Origin: Vibrio crassostreae
GTDB taxonomy: Bacteria > Pseudomonadota > Gammaproteobacteria > Enterobacterales > Vibrionaceae
Reading direction: 5' to 3'
DNA length: 64,000 bases
Assembly (NCBI RefSeq): GCF_024347415.1
Contig: NZ_AP025479.1
Span: 79,129 to 143,128 of the forward strand
Shown: in pieces, positions 27,521 to 36,242 of the stretch
How the letters are laid out: each line of letters starts with the position of its first letter
Position numbering within the stretch: position 1 is the first letter of the stretch
Position numbers and translations under genes: made by a program
Notes under the pieces: generated by a model
Told to the model about the DNA's origin: nothing
The model's input: the letters and a program-made list of their open reading frames with translations, nothing else
The model's database searches: none

Positions 27521-28162
27521 TCAGAACCTGAAGGACATATCAAGAACATGCTGGTTGTATTGCAATCTGTATTCATCGGGTTGTGCTTTCCACGTATACG
27601 ATTCTGTTGCATAGGGTTCGATTGAAAGTGTGTAACCATCACCAATCGGCATCAAAGACAAATCGATAGAGTCAAAAGTTTTGTTGAAGATAACCAGTTG
27701 ATTATCTGATTCTTTATCAATTTCCACCTTGGTGTATGAAGCCTCTCCATCAATCGTCCACTCAATGATTTCCAATTTACCCAAAGCTTTGAGATATCCA
27801 GCCAGAGCATATTTATCTCCATCGCTAAGCGCATTATTCAGTAGCTTCATTGTTGGCTCATTCTGAAGGGCATAATTTATCTGGCTTAGTGAATGATCTC
27901 TTATATTTCCCCCCACGTTACCGCCCCCTTGAGCAAACAGCCCGTGGCATGCGGTGCATCCATAGCCACCAACCGTACGAAAAAGGTTTTGGGCTTGTTT
28001 AAATTCAGCAGAATCCAGTGCTAATGCTGGTACGTCTTGGTTCACTTCTTTCAAACCAGAGTCCCTCTCTGAGTCATGCATCCCCTCATGAGCGAATGCT
28101 GTGATCGAATTCAATACAAGTAGCAAGGCAGCAAAGCAAACTAAAGGTTTTCGAATACCCAC
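27521..28162 (-). CDS. Periplasmic c-type cytochrome (single haem)
   Basis: 213 aa with an N-terminal signal peptide (VCFAALLLVLNSITAFA|HEG). One haem c motif is present, CTACH within GGYGCTACHGLFAQGGG, with a possible Met ligand further on. The N-terminal half of the mature protein is the cytochrome; the C-terminal 90 residues (WTIDGEASYTKVEIDKESDN onward) look like an extra beta domain that I do not recognise. It lies directly before the DUF411 gene. An electron-transfer role in copper oxidation is a reasonable inference but is not shown. Confidence 0.8.
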   Translation of the reverse strand: MGIRKPLVCFAALLLVLNSITAFAHEGMHDSERDSGLKEVNQDVPALALDSAEFKQAQNLFRTVGGYGCTACHGLFAQGGGNVGGNIRDHSLSQINYALQNEPTMKLLNNALSDGDKYALAGYLKALGKLEIIEWTIDGEASYTKVEIDKESDNQLVIFNKTFDSIDLSLMPIGDGYTLSIEPYATESYTWKAQPDEYRLQYNQHVLDMSFRF

Positions 28163-28307
28163 TGATGATTCCCCTTTTCGAGTTGATAGACACTACAAAA
28201 ATAATCGTTAGTTAATAACGAAATTGAGCAGGTTATACAGACAAACTTCATGTAAGATAAACATGTCAAAGTCAATGTTAACGAGGATATTAGCCCTTTA
28301 GAAGAAA

Positions 28308-28700
28308 TCAGACTATTGGAGGGTGATTCAAAGTGCCTGTTACCGAGTTAACATACTCAGAAGTTTCCTTGAAGAAAGGGATACGTTGGGGGATTCGATA
28401 GTTTGTAATGATGACTTGAGAAATGAGCAGAGCGCTAGCTGCACAGCTCGAAGAGTAGCACGGATGCTCTGGATTCATATCATTGGTTGAATCATGACAA
28501 TCTGTTTCGGTCGTTATTGATTCTAGTTGTGATGACAAACACTTTAAATGCTCATAATGTGAAAGAAACGATACAGTTAAAGAGTCGCCCCTGTTTTTGA
28601 GCGGTATATTAAAAGAGGCACTGGCAGATACACTAGAGAACAATAAAGCAAACAGTGTGAGTCCAGTTAACCAAATTGTGTACAACGATTTTAGCATCAC
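28308..28700 (-). CDS. Small exported or membrane-anchored Cys protein, first gene after a CueR-like promoter
   Basis: 130 aa with an N-terminal hydrophobic segment (LTGLTLFALLFSSVSASAS). The mature part carries several Cys and His (LKCLSSQ, ETDCHDS, EHPCYSSSCAAS), then a second hydrophobic stretch and a C-terminus ending NHPPIV. It shares its layout (C...CA..A near residue 85-90, PP close to the C-terminus) with the protein at 39174-39569. Both resemble small proteins of the CzcI/DUF2946 kind that precede metal-efflux operons, which is a guess. A perfect MerR-type promoter lies 50 bp upstream. Confidence 0.6.
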   Translation of the reverse strand: MMLKSLYTIWLTGLTLFALLFSSVSASASFNIPLKNRGDSLTVSFLSHYEHLKCLSSQLESITTETDCHDSTNDMNPEHPCYSSSCAASALLISQVIITNYRIPQRIPFFKETSEYVNSVTGTLNHPPIV

Positions 28701-28751
28701 AACCTCTCAGAAATCCTTACAAAATTGTGTTTATGACACAACCTAAAAGAA

Positions 28752-28782
28752 ATTATAAACCCTTCCCTTAGGGGAAGGTCAA
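28752..28782 (-). promoter_or_regulatory. CueR-like promoter with 19-bp spacer
   Basis: On the minus strand TTGACC and TATAAT are separated by exactly 19 bp. The inverted repeat ACCTTCCC ctaa GGGAAGGGT spans the -35 and spacer, as in CueR-regulated copA promoters. The dyad differs from the one in front of the local merR, so a CueR encoded elsewhere may be the activator. Confidence 0.8.
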
Positions 28783-28866
28783 TAGTATTAATACTTCGCT
28801 TCACAATCATGCTCCATCACGTCTGGTTAACCCATTAAATCCGAGTTAATTTCCATACTATGCTGC

Positions 28867-29070
28867 ATAGGTATACCGAATCAACTTGAAGATGCAAGCT
28901 TGAGAATCTGAAAATTATCATTAATTCGAGATGTCAAAGAGCCTGCGTTCTCTGGAAGAGTCACTGCAAAAAATTGGTCTATTGCTGCCTTGAAGTCCCG
29001 TTTTCTTTTGAAGTAAACGTTGTTCCTCGACTTCTCATTCATTACTTTCCATAGCTCTGGACTTGCAACA
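28867..29070 (-). pseudogene. IS630-family transposase C-terminal fragment
   Basis: Encodes LWKVMNEKSRNNVYFKRKRD and PENAGSLTSRINDNFQ, nearly identical to the C-terminus of the IS630 copy at 50.9-51.07 kb. It ends at the same IS630 terminus (TATACCGAATCAACTTGAAG at 28869). The 5' two thirds are gone. Confidence 0.85.
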
Positions 29071-29207
29071 GCAATTGTATCCTTGTGCACATCAAGCCCG
29101 ATATAAGCAGAATAGTTGACGGATTCCATATTGATGACCTCCAAAAACACACCAGTAGGTAAGTCTAAGTATATAAGGTCATACCATCTGGTTATTCTCC
29201 AATACAC
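28881..29207 (-). pseudogene. Chimeric ORF built from two IS fragments
   Basis: One 108-codon frame in which a short IS110/IS1111-type start (MESVNYSAYIGLDVHKDTIA) is fused in frame to an IS630 transposase tail (LWKVMNEKSRNNVYFK onward). The first 25 codons come from neither. It is an accidental junction of two insertion sequences; there is no reason to think it makes a useful protein. Confidence 0.75.
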
Positions 29208-29412
29208 CCAATGGTGCTGATACGAGCGCGATGCTTTACAGCATCGTCGAGACAGCGGAAGCCAACGGCCTTATCCTCTATGACTACATGGTCAATTGTA
29301 TAAAAGAGCTAGCGAAAGCTGAGCCAGGTATCGATGGACTCCTACCTTGGACTTCAAGCACTAGCACTCTCGCCCCGTTAGTTCATGGGGCGGATGCTTT
29401 ATTTGAGCGTTA
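29190..29412 (+). pseudogene. IS66 tnpC C-terminal remnant with IS end
   Basis: Encodes NGADTSAMLYSIVETAEANG and LILYDYMVNCIKELAKAEPG, matching the last 55 residues of the complete tnpC at 62160-63689. It then has the GGGGCG hairpin seen after that gene (CGCCCCGTTAGTTCATGGGG). Confidence 0.85.
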
Positions 29413-29473
29413 AGTTACATTATATAATCTGTAACCACATTTTAGTGAGCAATTTTATCCGCAGGCACCTCAT

Positions 29474-29489
29474 ATGATGGTTTTGTCAT
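29474..29489. promoter_or_regulatory. Degenerate CusR-type operator upstream of the LamB-like porin
   Basis: ATGATGGTTTTGTCAT: the right half is perfect and the left half weak. TTTTCTGACAG follows, as in known CusR promoters, and TAGTCT lies 32 nt past the box. Confidence 0.5.
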
Positions 29490-29571
29490 TTTTCTGACAG
29501 ATTCTCGTCACTTTCAAAAACTTAGTCTGACACCAATTAGTAAATAAAACGTCAATAAAGAGGTGTTAATA

Positions 29572-30801
29572 ATGAAACTCAAAAAGACAATATTAGTGGT
29601 GTCCGTATTTAGTGCTTTTAATGCGTTAGCTGATTCTGATACTTCCTATTTTGGGTATATTCGTAGTGGTATTGGTATGAGTGGAAACAATGGACAGGAT
29701 GTTCAGTTCCACAAGAACCAATTAGGTCGCTTAGGTAATGAGAATGATACCTATGGCGAATGGGGCATTAAGAATGAGGTATACAATCAAAATGGTGTAT
29801 CTTTCGACGTTGAGTCGATGGCTGCTATTTATACCGATGGTTCTACGGGATGGGAAACCAGCAATGATAAAGATTTCACCGTTGTTCTTCCTCAAATTAA
29901 TGTTCAGGCGAAGGGGATAATCAAGTCCGATCCTGAAGCAACGCTTTGGGCTGGGAAACGTTATTATCAAAGACATAATGTCGATTTGGCGGACTTTTAC
30001 TATTGGAATATTTCTGGAGCAGGTGCTGGTGTTGAAGGCATCCAAACTGAATCAGGCAAACTCTCAGTTGCCTGGATAAGAACAGACCGTGATAAAGTCA
30101 TCGACGAAGGAAGCAAGAGCGGAGTCTTGAACGTCAATGTCTTGGATGCTCGATTGGCAGATATCCCACTTTGGAGAAATGCGTCTTTAGAGGTGGGGGG
30201 AGATTATGCAATCGCTAATGAAAGTAGTAGTTATAAAGGGGATGTGAGAAATGGTTTCTTATTCAATGTAGAGCTAACGCAAAATTTTAGTTTTGGTAAC
30301 AACAAAACGGTTTTCCAGTACGGTACAGAAGGCTACGGTAAAACAATAGCTGACTATGGTGACGGTTCCTGGTATGGGGCTGAAGCTGAGAGCGGAGCAG
30401 CAGCGTACAGAATTATTAACTGGGGGGTTATCCAAATTGCAGATCAATGGGAAATGGGGCATCAGCTAGTCTGGTCATCTTCAACCGATGATATTGATGT
30501 TGGTCAGACAAAAGATATCTCTTATTTTTCTTCCGTTGTGCGCCCGGTTTACAAATGGGACGAGAATATGAAGACCTTGTTTGAAGTAGGATATTTTAAT
30601 AGAAATGTAGGCGACGGCTCCGCAGAGTCAGGGAGTAAAATTACAGTGGCTCAAGCTTGGACCGCGGGTTTAAGTTATTGGGCAAGACCAGAAATCCGTT
30701 TGTATGCCAGTCATTTTACCGACTTCGATAATACGGATGCTTTAGGACCAGGAAAAGACAGTGAATTTAATTTAGGTGTACAAGCTGAGGTTTGGTGGTA
30801 A
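29572..30801 (+). CDS. LamB-like outer-membrane carbohydrate porin
   Basis: About 409 aa from the ATG at 29572, preceded by AGAGGTG. A signal peptide (KTILVVSVFSAFNALA|DSD) is followed by FGYIRSGIGMSGNNGQDVQF, the usual maltoporin N-terminal strand with its early loop. Later come DATLWAGKRYYQRHNVDLAD-type residues (here EATLWAGKRYYQRHN) and a C-terminus ending LGVQAEVWW with the terminal aromatic that outer-membrane proteins need. The family forms 18-stranded sugar channels. Finding it here, behind a CusR-type site and a strong terminator, is unusual; a role in copper or ligand traffic is speculative. Confidence 0.88.
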   Translation: MKLKKTILVVSVFSAFNALADSDTSYFGYIRSGIGMSGNNGQDVQFHKNQLGRLGNENDTYGEWGIKNEVYNQNGVSFDVESMAAIYTDGSTGWETSNDKDFTVVLPQINVQAKGIIKSDPEATLWAGKRYYQRHNVDLADFYYWNISGAGAGVEGIQTESGKLSVAWIRTDRDKVIDEGSKSGVLNVNVLDARLADIPLWRNASLEVGGDYAIANESSSYKGDVRNGFLFNVELTQNFSFGNNKTVFQYGTEGYGKTIADYGDGSWYGAEAESGAAAYRIINWGVIQIADQWEMGHQLVWSSSTDDIDVGQTKDISYFSSVVRPVYKWDENMKTLFEVGYFNRNVGDGSAESGSKITVAQAWTAGLSYWARPEIRLYASHFTDFDNTDALGPGKDSEFNLGVQAEVWW

Positions 30802-30833
30802 TCAGATAAAACATCATTTTATAGAAAACCATA

Positions 30834-30865
30834 ATCCGAGTGGTATTCAGTCACTCGGATTTTTA
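30834..30865 (+). terminator. Rho-independent terminator of the LamB-like gene
   Basis: Stem ATCCGAGTG / CACTCGGAT with a 9-nt loop and a following T run, 32 bp after the stop codon. Confidence 0.9.
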
Positions 30866-30969
30866 TGTATGAAATTTATGAGCAGCACTATTAATTATAT
30901 ATGATTGAACTTTTTCATTTTAGATGTAATGATGTCTATTGGGGTTCATCGAAAAAGTAAAATACTTTT

Positions 30970-30985
30970 ATGGCATTATTGTCAT
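30970..30985. promoter_or_regulatory. CusR-type operator of a lost gene
   Basis: ATGGCATTATTGTCAT, followed by TTTTTTTGGTCAGG and TATACT at 31020-31025. The stretch TTGTCAT-(Y)TTTGGTCAGG and the final TTTATACTG are shared with the site at 20634. Its downstream gene is cut off by the MITE-like insertion at 31093. Confidence 0.6.
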
Positions 30986-31092
30986 TTTTTTGGTCAGGCG
31001 AAGTTCAGGTGTGGCTCTTTATACTGACACTGTTCCTAGTTTACTGATGATAAAAAAGTACATCGACGTAATCGTATTTTTCATTCACTCTT

Positions 31093-31245
31093 GGGCTTTG
31101 TTGCGTAAAAGAATCATCTACTTCAACAGTTGCCTATCAAACAGTGAAAGGCTTATTGCTTGGAAGATAACTGAAGCGTCATTAGAGTTTTATTCTGAAT
31201 CCACATGTGGTTTCTGCGTAAACTCACTATATACGCAACAAGGCC
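31093..31245. mobile_element. MITE-like 153-bp element with IS903-type ends
   Basis: Starts GGGCTTTGTTGCGTAA and ends with the reverse complement of GGCCTTGTTGCGTATA. The termini match IS903-like IS5 elements but there is no transposase between them. It lies just after the orphan CusR-type promoter. Confidence 0.6.
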
Positions 31246-31320
31246 GCTTGATGGGTAAAAGTTACTTTTATTATAGCTTAGTGTTCTAAATAGAGCCCGT
31301 CATGGCTAAGGATAAGCAAT

Positions 31321-32517
31321 ATGGATAAGAAAGCTTTAGAAGCCTTCGCTCGCGAAGCTGCTAATTCAATTAAGACTCCTTTGATGACTTCAGGAAAATG
31401 TTAACCAAGGTGACTGTTGAGACAGCTTTAAATGCTGAACTTGAGCTCACCTTGGCTACGAAAAACACTCACCGACCAACGATAGTAACAGTCGAAATGG
31501 CTACTATTCTAAACGCCTAATTACTGACGATGGTGAGCTCCAGCTAGGAATCCCTCGTGACCGTGACGCGTCCTTTGAACCCAAGCTCGTTCGTAAGCAT
31601 CAAACTCGATTCCAATCGATGGACGACAAGATCTTAAGCTTGTATGCCAAAGGAATGACTACCCGAGAAATCGTCGCAACCTTCAAAGAAATGTACGATG
31701 CTGATATATCCGCCAGTCGAATATCTAAAGTCACTGATGCTGTTTTAGAACAAGTTGTGGAGTGATAATCTCACCCTCTTGATTCGGTTTATCCCATCGT
31801 TTATCTGGACTGCATTGTTGTGAAGGTGCGCCAAAATAAGCAAGTCATTAACAAAGCCATTTACCTTGCTCTCGGCGTCAATATGGAAGGTCAGAAAGAA
31901 CTTCTTGGGATGTGGACGTCCGAGACTGAAGGGGCGAGGTTCTGGCTTAGCGTACTCACCGAGCTTCAAAATCGAGGTGTGAATGATCTCCTCATCGCGT
32001 GTGTTGATGGCCTCAAGGGCTTTCCTGATGCCATCAATACCGTTTAAAAACTCAAATCCAGCTCTGTATCGTACACATGGTACGAAACTCAATGAAATAC
32101 GTTCCGTGGAAAGACTACAAAACCATTACCGCAGACTTAAAGGAAATCTATCAAGCTACGACTGAAGATGAAGCTCTGTTGGCGCTAGAGCACTTTGGTG
32201 ATAAATGGGATGAAAAGTACCCTCAAATCAGTCGCTCATGGACGGCTCATTGGGATAATCTCAATACTCTGTTCAGCTACCCTCAAGATATCCGTAGAGC
32301 TATCTATACAACGAATGCGATTGAATCTCTGAACAGCGTGATCAGAAAAGCGACCAAGAAACGTAAACTATTCCCGACAGATGAATCGGCTAGAAAGGTG
32401 GTGTACCTAGCGATAATGAATGCTTCCAAGAGGTGGACAATGCCAATCCATCACTGGAAGCAAGCTCTAAACCGTTTTATGATTATGTTCGAAGAGCAAC
32501 TAACTGAATACTTGTAA
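31321..32517 (+). pseudogene. IS256-family (Mutator) transposase, frameshifted
   Basis: Starts MDKKALEAFAREAANSIKTP at 31321. It includes the core blocks [79 protein letters not shown] and the C-terminal IRRAIYTTNAIESLNSVIRK. Catalytic Asp and Glu blocks are visible, but stops and small deletions split it into at least four frames (for example near 31400, 31763 and 32044). Not functional. Confidence 0.88.
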
Positions 32518-32556
32518 CCAAGAGCAGTTACACAGAATTATTTACAGGGTCTAGAA

Positions 32557-32578
32557 CCCCAAAAGATAGCTCTTGGGG
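32557..32578 (-). terminator. Weak hairpin after the cupredoxin gene
   Basis: Stem CCCCAA / TTGGGG with a 10-nt loop and only a short TT after it on the minus strand, about 10 bp past the cupredoxin stop. A plausible but weak terminator for the Cus operon. Confidence 0.45.
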
Positions 32579-32588
32579 CTCATCGGGG

Positions 32589-33092
32589 TTAAAGTTTTAT
32601 GTCTTTAGTCATCCCCGCTTCAGCGTGTCCCGGAATGTTGCATGCAAGCTCTACATTTTTATCACCGTGGAAACTCCAGATTAGTTGTTCCGCTTTACCT
32701 GGCTCGACGGTGATAGAATTGCCTGAACTGCCTGAATGATGCATTTGCTGGCTGCTCATCTTTCTCATCATTTCTCTGTGTTCTAATTGCTCTTTTTCAG
32801 AACCAATCGAAAATTCGTGGTTGATTTTTCCGGTATTCATAACCACAAACTGAACAACATCGTTTGGTTCAATCTTTATTTCTTCTTTAAAGGTGATTTT
32901 CATATCGTCTGAGAGCATGACGTAAGCGATTTTAGTCGGTTTTAAACTAGGCGCAGGCATGCCGACATCAGACATCCCTTCTGAATTTATCGTATTACCA
33001 TGATCCATTGATCCTTGGTTAGTCATTGTCATATCCGCTAGTGCAATAGAAGAACTTATCGTCAGGGCAATAGCTAGTGCGAGTTTTTTCAT
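32589..33092 (-). CDS. Periplasmic cupredoxin (CopI/plastocyanin-like)
   Basis: 167 aa with a signal peptide (KKLALAIALTISSSIALA|DMT). The N-terminal 35 residues of the mature protein are Met/His-rich and disordered. The cupredoxin fold follows, with type 1 copper ligands visible: His in TGKINHEFSIG, then Cys, His and Met in ELACNIPGHAEAGM. A second His/Met patch (MRKMSSQQMHHSGSS) lies between. Such proteins bind or oxidise Cu in the periplasm and pass it to efflux pumps. It is the last gene of the leftward Cus operon, 30 bp after cusA. Confidence 0.9.
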   Translation of the reverse strand: MKKLALAIALTISSSIALADMTMTNQGSMDHGNTINSEGMSDVGMPAPSLKPTKIAYVMLSDDMKITFKEEIKIEPNDVVQFVVMNTGKINHEFSIGSEKEQLEHREMMRKMSSQQMHHSGSSGNSITVEPGKAEQLIWSFHGDKNVELACNIPGHAEAGMTKDIKL

Positions 33093-33122
33093 GTATATAT
33101 TCCTTAATATTGGAGCTGATAT

Positions 33123-36100
33123 TTACTTTGTTTCGCGCTGTTTCCACAGCTTAAACATTGCTGGGATAACGAGCAGAGTCAGTAGCAGGGCCGAGGCCAT
33201 ACCACCAATCATAGGAGCGGCAATTCGCTGCATAATTTGGGAGCCGGCGCCTTCTCCATACATAATGGGGATCAAGCCAATAATAACGGTGACGACAGTC
33301 ATCATTACTGGACGGACACGCAATCCTGCGCCTTCACGAATGGCGTTGTTGAGGTCATCAGGCAGTATGGGAACTTTTTTATCCTGAGCTTTCAGCTTGG
33401 TGAAATGCCAGGCCTGATTGAGATAAACCAGCATGATCACTCCAATCTCTACGGCCACACCTGACAGAGCAATAAAACCGACCCCTACTGCGATAGACAT
33501 GTTGTAGTTGAGAACGTACATCAGCCACAGCCCGCCAACCATCGCGAGTGGTAATGTCGTCATTATGATCAGTACTTCTCCCACACGACCAAAGCTGAAA
33601 AACAGCAGTAGCGTAATAATTGTGAGGGTAATTGGAATAACAATGCTGAGACGTTGTTTAGCACGCTCCATATATTCATACTGACCAGACCAGGCAAGTG
33701 AATAACCTGCTGGGAGTTTCAGCTCGTCTGCCACACGCTTTTGAGCCTCACTAACGTAAGAGCCGAGGTCACGGTCTTCAATGTCGACAAACACCCAGCC
33801 ATTAGGACGAGCATTTTCGGTTTTAATCACAGGAGGACCATCTTCATAGCGAACATCTGCGACATCTGCCAATGCTATTCGAGCACCGTTTGGCGTAACT
33901 AATGTTAAGTTTTGCAGTTTATCGACAGAGTCGCGGTAGTCTTGTGGATAGCGAACATTGATAGGATAACGCTCAAGCCCTTCAATGGTTTCACCCACAT
34001 TCATTCCGCCAACAGCCGTTGATACCACTTGCTGAACATCTTTAATACTCAACCCATAGCGTGCGGCGGCGCGACGCTTGATATCCACAGTCACATAGCG
34101 CCCACCGGCAACACGTTCTGCGTAGACAGAAGCGGTACCGCTAACACCATTTAAGATAGGTTCAAGCTCCGAGCCAATACGTTCAATCGTTTTTAGCTCC
34201 GGACCGACAATTTTAATACCAATAGGCGTTTTGATCCCAGTAGATAGCATGTCTATACGGGTTTTGATAGGCATTACCCAAGCATTGGTGACACCGGGGA
34301 ACTGGATCAGACTATTGAATTCCTTACGCAGAGATTCTGTTGTTACTCCTTTTCGCCATTCTTCGTGAGGTTTCAATTGAATAACTGTTTCGATCATCGT
34401 CAGTGGCGCCGGATCAGTTGCTGTATCAGCGCGTCCAACTTTACCCCACACCGATTTTACTTCCGGAACGGTTTTTATTAGCTTATCCATTTGTTGCAAT
34501 AATTCACGGGCTTTACCAATGGAAATACCAGGGAAAGTAGTTGGCATATACATCAAATCGCCCTCATCCAGAGGTGGAATAAATTCACTGCCAAGTTTGC
34601 TGGTTGGATAGTAAGCGGAAGCCATTAGTGCAATCGCAATTACTATCATAGATTTTGGATAATTAAGGCTAATATTTAGCAACGGACGATACAGCCCAAC
34701 CAGTATTCTGTTTACTGGGTTCTTATGCTCAGGGAGAATTTTACCGCGGATAAAATAACCCATTAACACAGGGACTAATGTCACCGACAAGCCCGCCGAT
34801 GCAGCCATTGCATAGGATTTCGTGAATGCCAAAGGTGAAAACATCTTTCCTTCCTGCCCTTCTAGGGCAAACACAGGGACAAAGCTTAGCGTAATGATAA
34901 GTAGTGAGAAAAATAACGGAGGACCCACTTCCTGAGCTGCATCTCCGATCACTTGCCAACGGTTTTCATCGGTAAGAGGCGTTCGTTCGATGTGCTTATG
35001 CACATTTTCTATCATTACGATGGCACCATCCACCATAGCGCCTATCGCAATGGCAATACCACCCAGTGACATGATATTGGCGTTGATACCTTGCAAGTGC
35101 ATAACGATAAATGCGGACAGGATCCCGACAGGCAGGCTCAGCGCGATAACTAAAGATGAACGAATATGGAACAGGAACAGTGCGCAGACAATCGCCACTA
35201 CAATGAACTCTTCCGCCAGTTTTTTCCATAGGTTATCTACGGCTGCATTAATAAGCGTTGAACGGTCATAAGTCGGAACAATCTCAACACCTTCTGGCAG
35301 GCCATGTTTCAACTCCTCCAGTTTGGCTTTGACATTACTGATTACCTTGCTCGCATTCTCGCCAAAGCGCATCACAATAACGCCACCCACGGCTTCACCT
35401 TCTCCGTTGAGTTCGGAAATACCACGGCGCATTTGCGGGCCGACTGAGATATCAGCGAGATCACCCAGCATCAAAGGAGTCCCTTCTTTCGTTACTTTGA
35501 GTGGTAACGCCTGGATGTCCTCTATACTTGTCAGATAACCAGTGGTACGGACCATATGCTCTGCTTCAGCAACTTCAATAACGGATGCCCCGGCCTCCTG
35601 GTTACCGCTTTTAATGGCCATATTCACTTGTTGAAGCGTTAGGTCATAGGCTCGCAGTTTTGCCGGATCAATCTGGATTTGATACTGTTTAACCATGCCG
35701 CCAACGGTAGCCACTTCCGATACACCATCGACGGTTTGCAGTTCATATTTTAAGAACCAGTCCTGCAAACTGCGCAGCTGAGCTAAGTCATGCTGCCCGG
35801 TTTTATCCTGCAATACGTAACTGAACACCCAACCGACACCAGTCGCATCTGGCCCAAGTGTGGGTTTGGCATTCTCAGGCAGTTTAGGCGCAACTTGACT
35901 TAAATATTCCAACACCCGGGAGCGAGCCCAGTACATATCAGTTTTATCATTAAAAATGATATAAACGTAGGAGTCACCGAAGAAGGAGTAGCCACGAACG
36001 GTTTCCGCCCCAGGTACAGCCAGCATTGCTGTCGTGAGTGGGTAGGTGACTTGATCTTCTACAACCTGTGGTGCCTGTCCCGGATAGCTGGTTTTTATGA

Positions 36101-36242
36101 TGACCTGCACATCGGAAAGATCCGGAATAGCGTCGACGGGAGTATTTTTAACACTAAACAGGCCCGCAGCAACCAGAGCAACCGTTGCCAGTAGCACGAT
36201 AAGGCGATTGCTCAGGGACCAGCGAATAATGGTATTGATCAT
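33123..36242 (-). CDS. cusA: CusA-type RND heavy-metal efflux pump
   Basis: 1039 aa, full length for the HME-RND class that exports Cu(I)/Ag(I) with proton uptake at the inner membrane. It starts MINTIIRWSLSNRLIVLLAT. TM4 shows GGIAIAIGAMVDGAIVMIEN with the proton-relay Asp. The periplasmic signature GRADTATDPAPLTMIET places it with CusA/SilA rather than CzcA, and the Met residues needed for the Cu path (LSTGIKTPIG region and others) are present. It overlaps cusB by 4 bp (ATGA). Intact. Confidence 0.95.
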   Translation of the reverse strand: MINTIIRWSLSNRLIVLLATVALVAAGLFSVKNTPVDAIPDLSDVQVIIKTSYPGQAPQVVEDQVTYPLTTAMLAVPGAETVRGYSFFGDSYVYIIFNDKTDMYWARSRVLEYLSQVAPKLPENAKPTLGPDATGVGWVFSYVLQDKTGQHDLAQLRSLQDWFLKYELQTVDGVSEVATVGGMVKQYQIQIDPAKLRAYDLTLQQVNMAIKSGNQEAGASVIEVAEAEHMVRTTGYLTSIEDIQALPLKVTKEGTPLMLGDLADISVGPQMRRGISELNGEGEAVGGVIVMRFGENASKVISNVKAKLEELKHGLPEGVEIVPTYDRSTLINAAVDNLWKKLAEEFIVVAIVCALFLFHIRSSLVIALSLPVGILSAFIVMHLQGINANIMSLGGIAIAIGAMVDGAIVMIENVHKHIERTPLTDENRWQVIGDAAQEVGPPLFFSLLIITLSFVPVFALEGQEGKMFSPLAFTKSYAMAASAGLSVTLVPVLMGYFIRGKILPEHKNPVNRILVGLYRPLLNISLNYPKSMIVIAIALMASAYYPTSKLGSEFIPPLDEGDLMYMPTTFPGISIGKARELLQQMDKLIKTVPEVKSVWGKVGRADTATDPAPLTMIETVIQLKPHEEWRKGVTTESLRKEFNSLIQFPGVTNAWVMPIKTRIDMLSTGIKTPIGIKIVGPELKTIERIGSELEPILNGVSGTASVYAERVAGGRYVTVDIKRRAAARYGLSIKDVQQVVSTAVGGMNVGETIEGLERYPINVRYPQDYRDSVDKLQNLTLVTPNGARIALADVADVRYEDGPPVIKTENARPNGWVFVDIEDRDLGSYVSEAQKRVADELKLPAGYSLAWSGQYEYMERAKQRLSIVIPITLTIITLLLFFSFGRVGEVLIIMTTLPLAMVGGLWLMYVLNYNMSIAVGVGFIALSGVAVEIGVIMLVYLNQAWHFTKLKAQDKKVPILPDDLNNAIREGAGLRVRPVMMTVVTVIIGLIPIMYGEGAGSQIMQRIAAPMIGGMASALLLTLLVIPAMFKLWKQRETK

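Noticed and set aside
28240..28290. TTGACTTTGACATG stretch upstream of the cytochrome gene considered as a second CueR-type promoter
   Set aside because: No -10 hexamer at the 19-20 bp spacing and the inverted repeat is poor.
30939..31289. 116-codon plus-strand frame across the orphan CusR-type site
   Set aside because: The frame runs through the operator and the MITE-like element, so it is a chance frame and not the original regulated gene.
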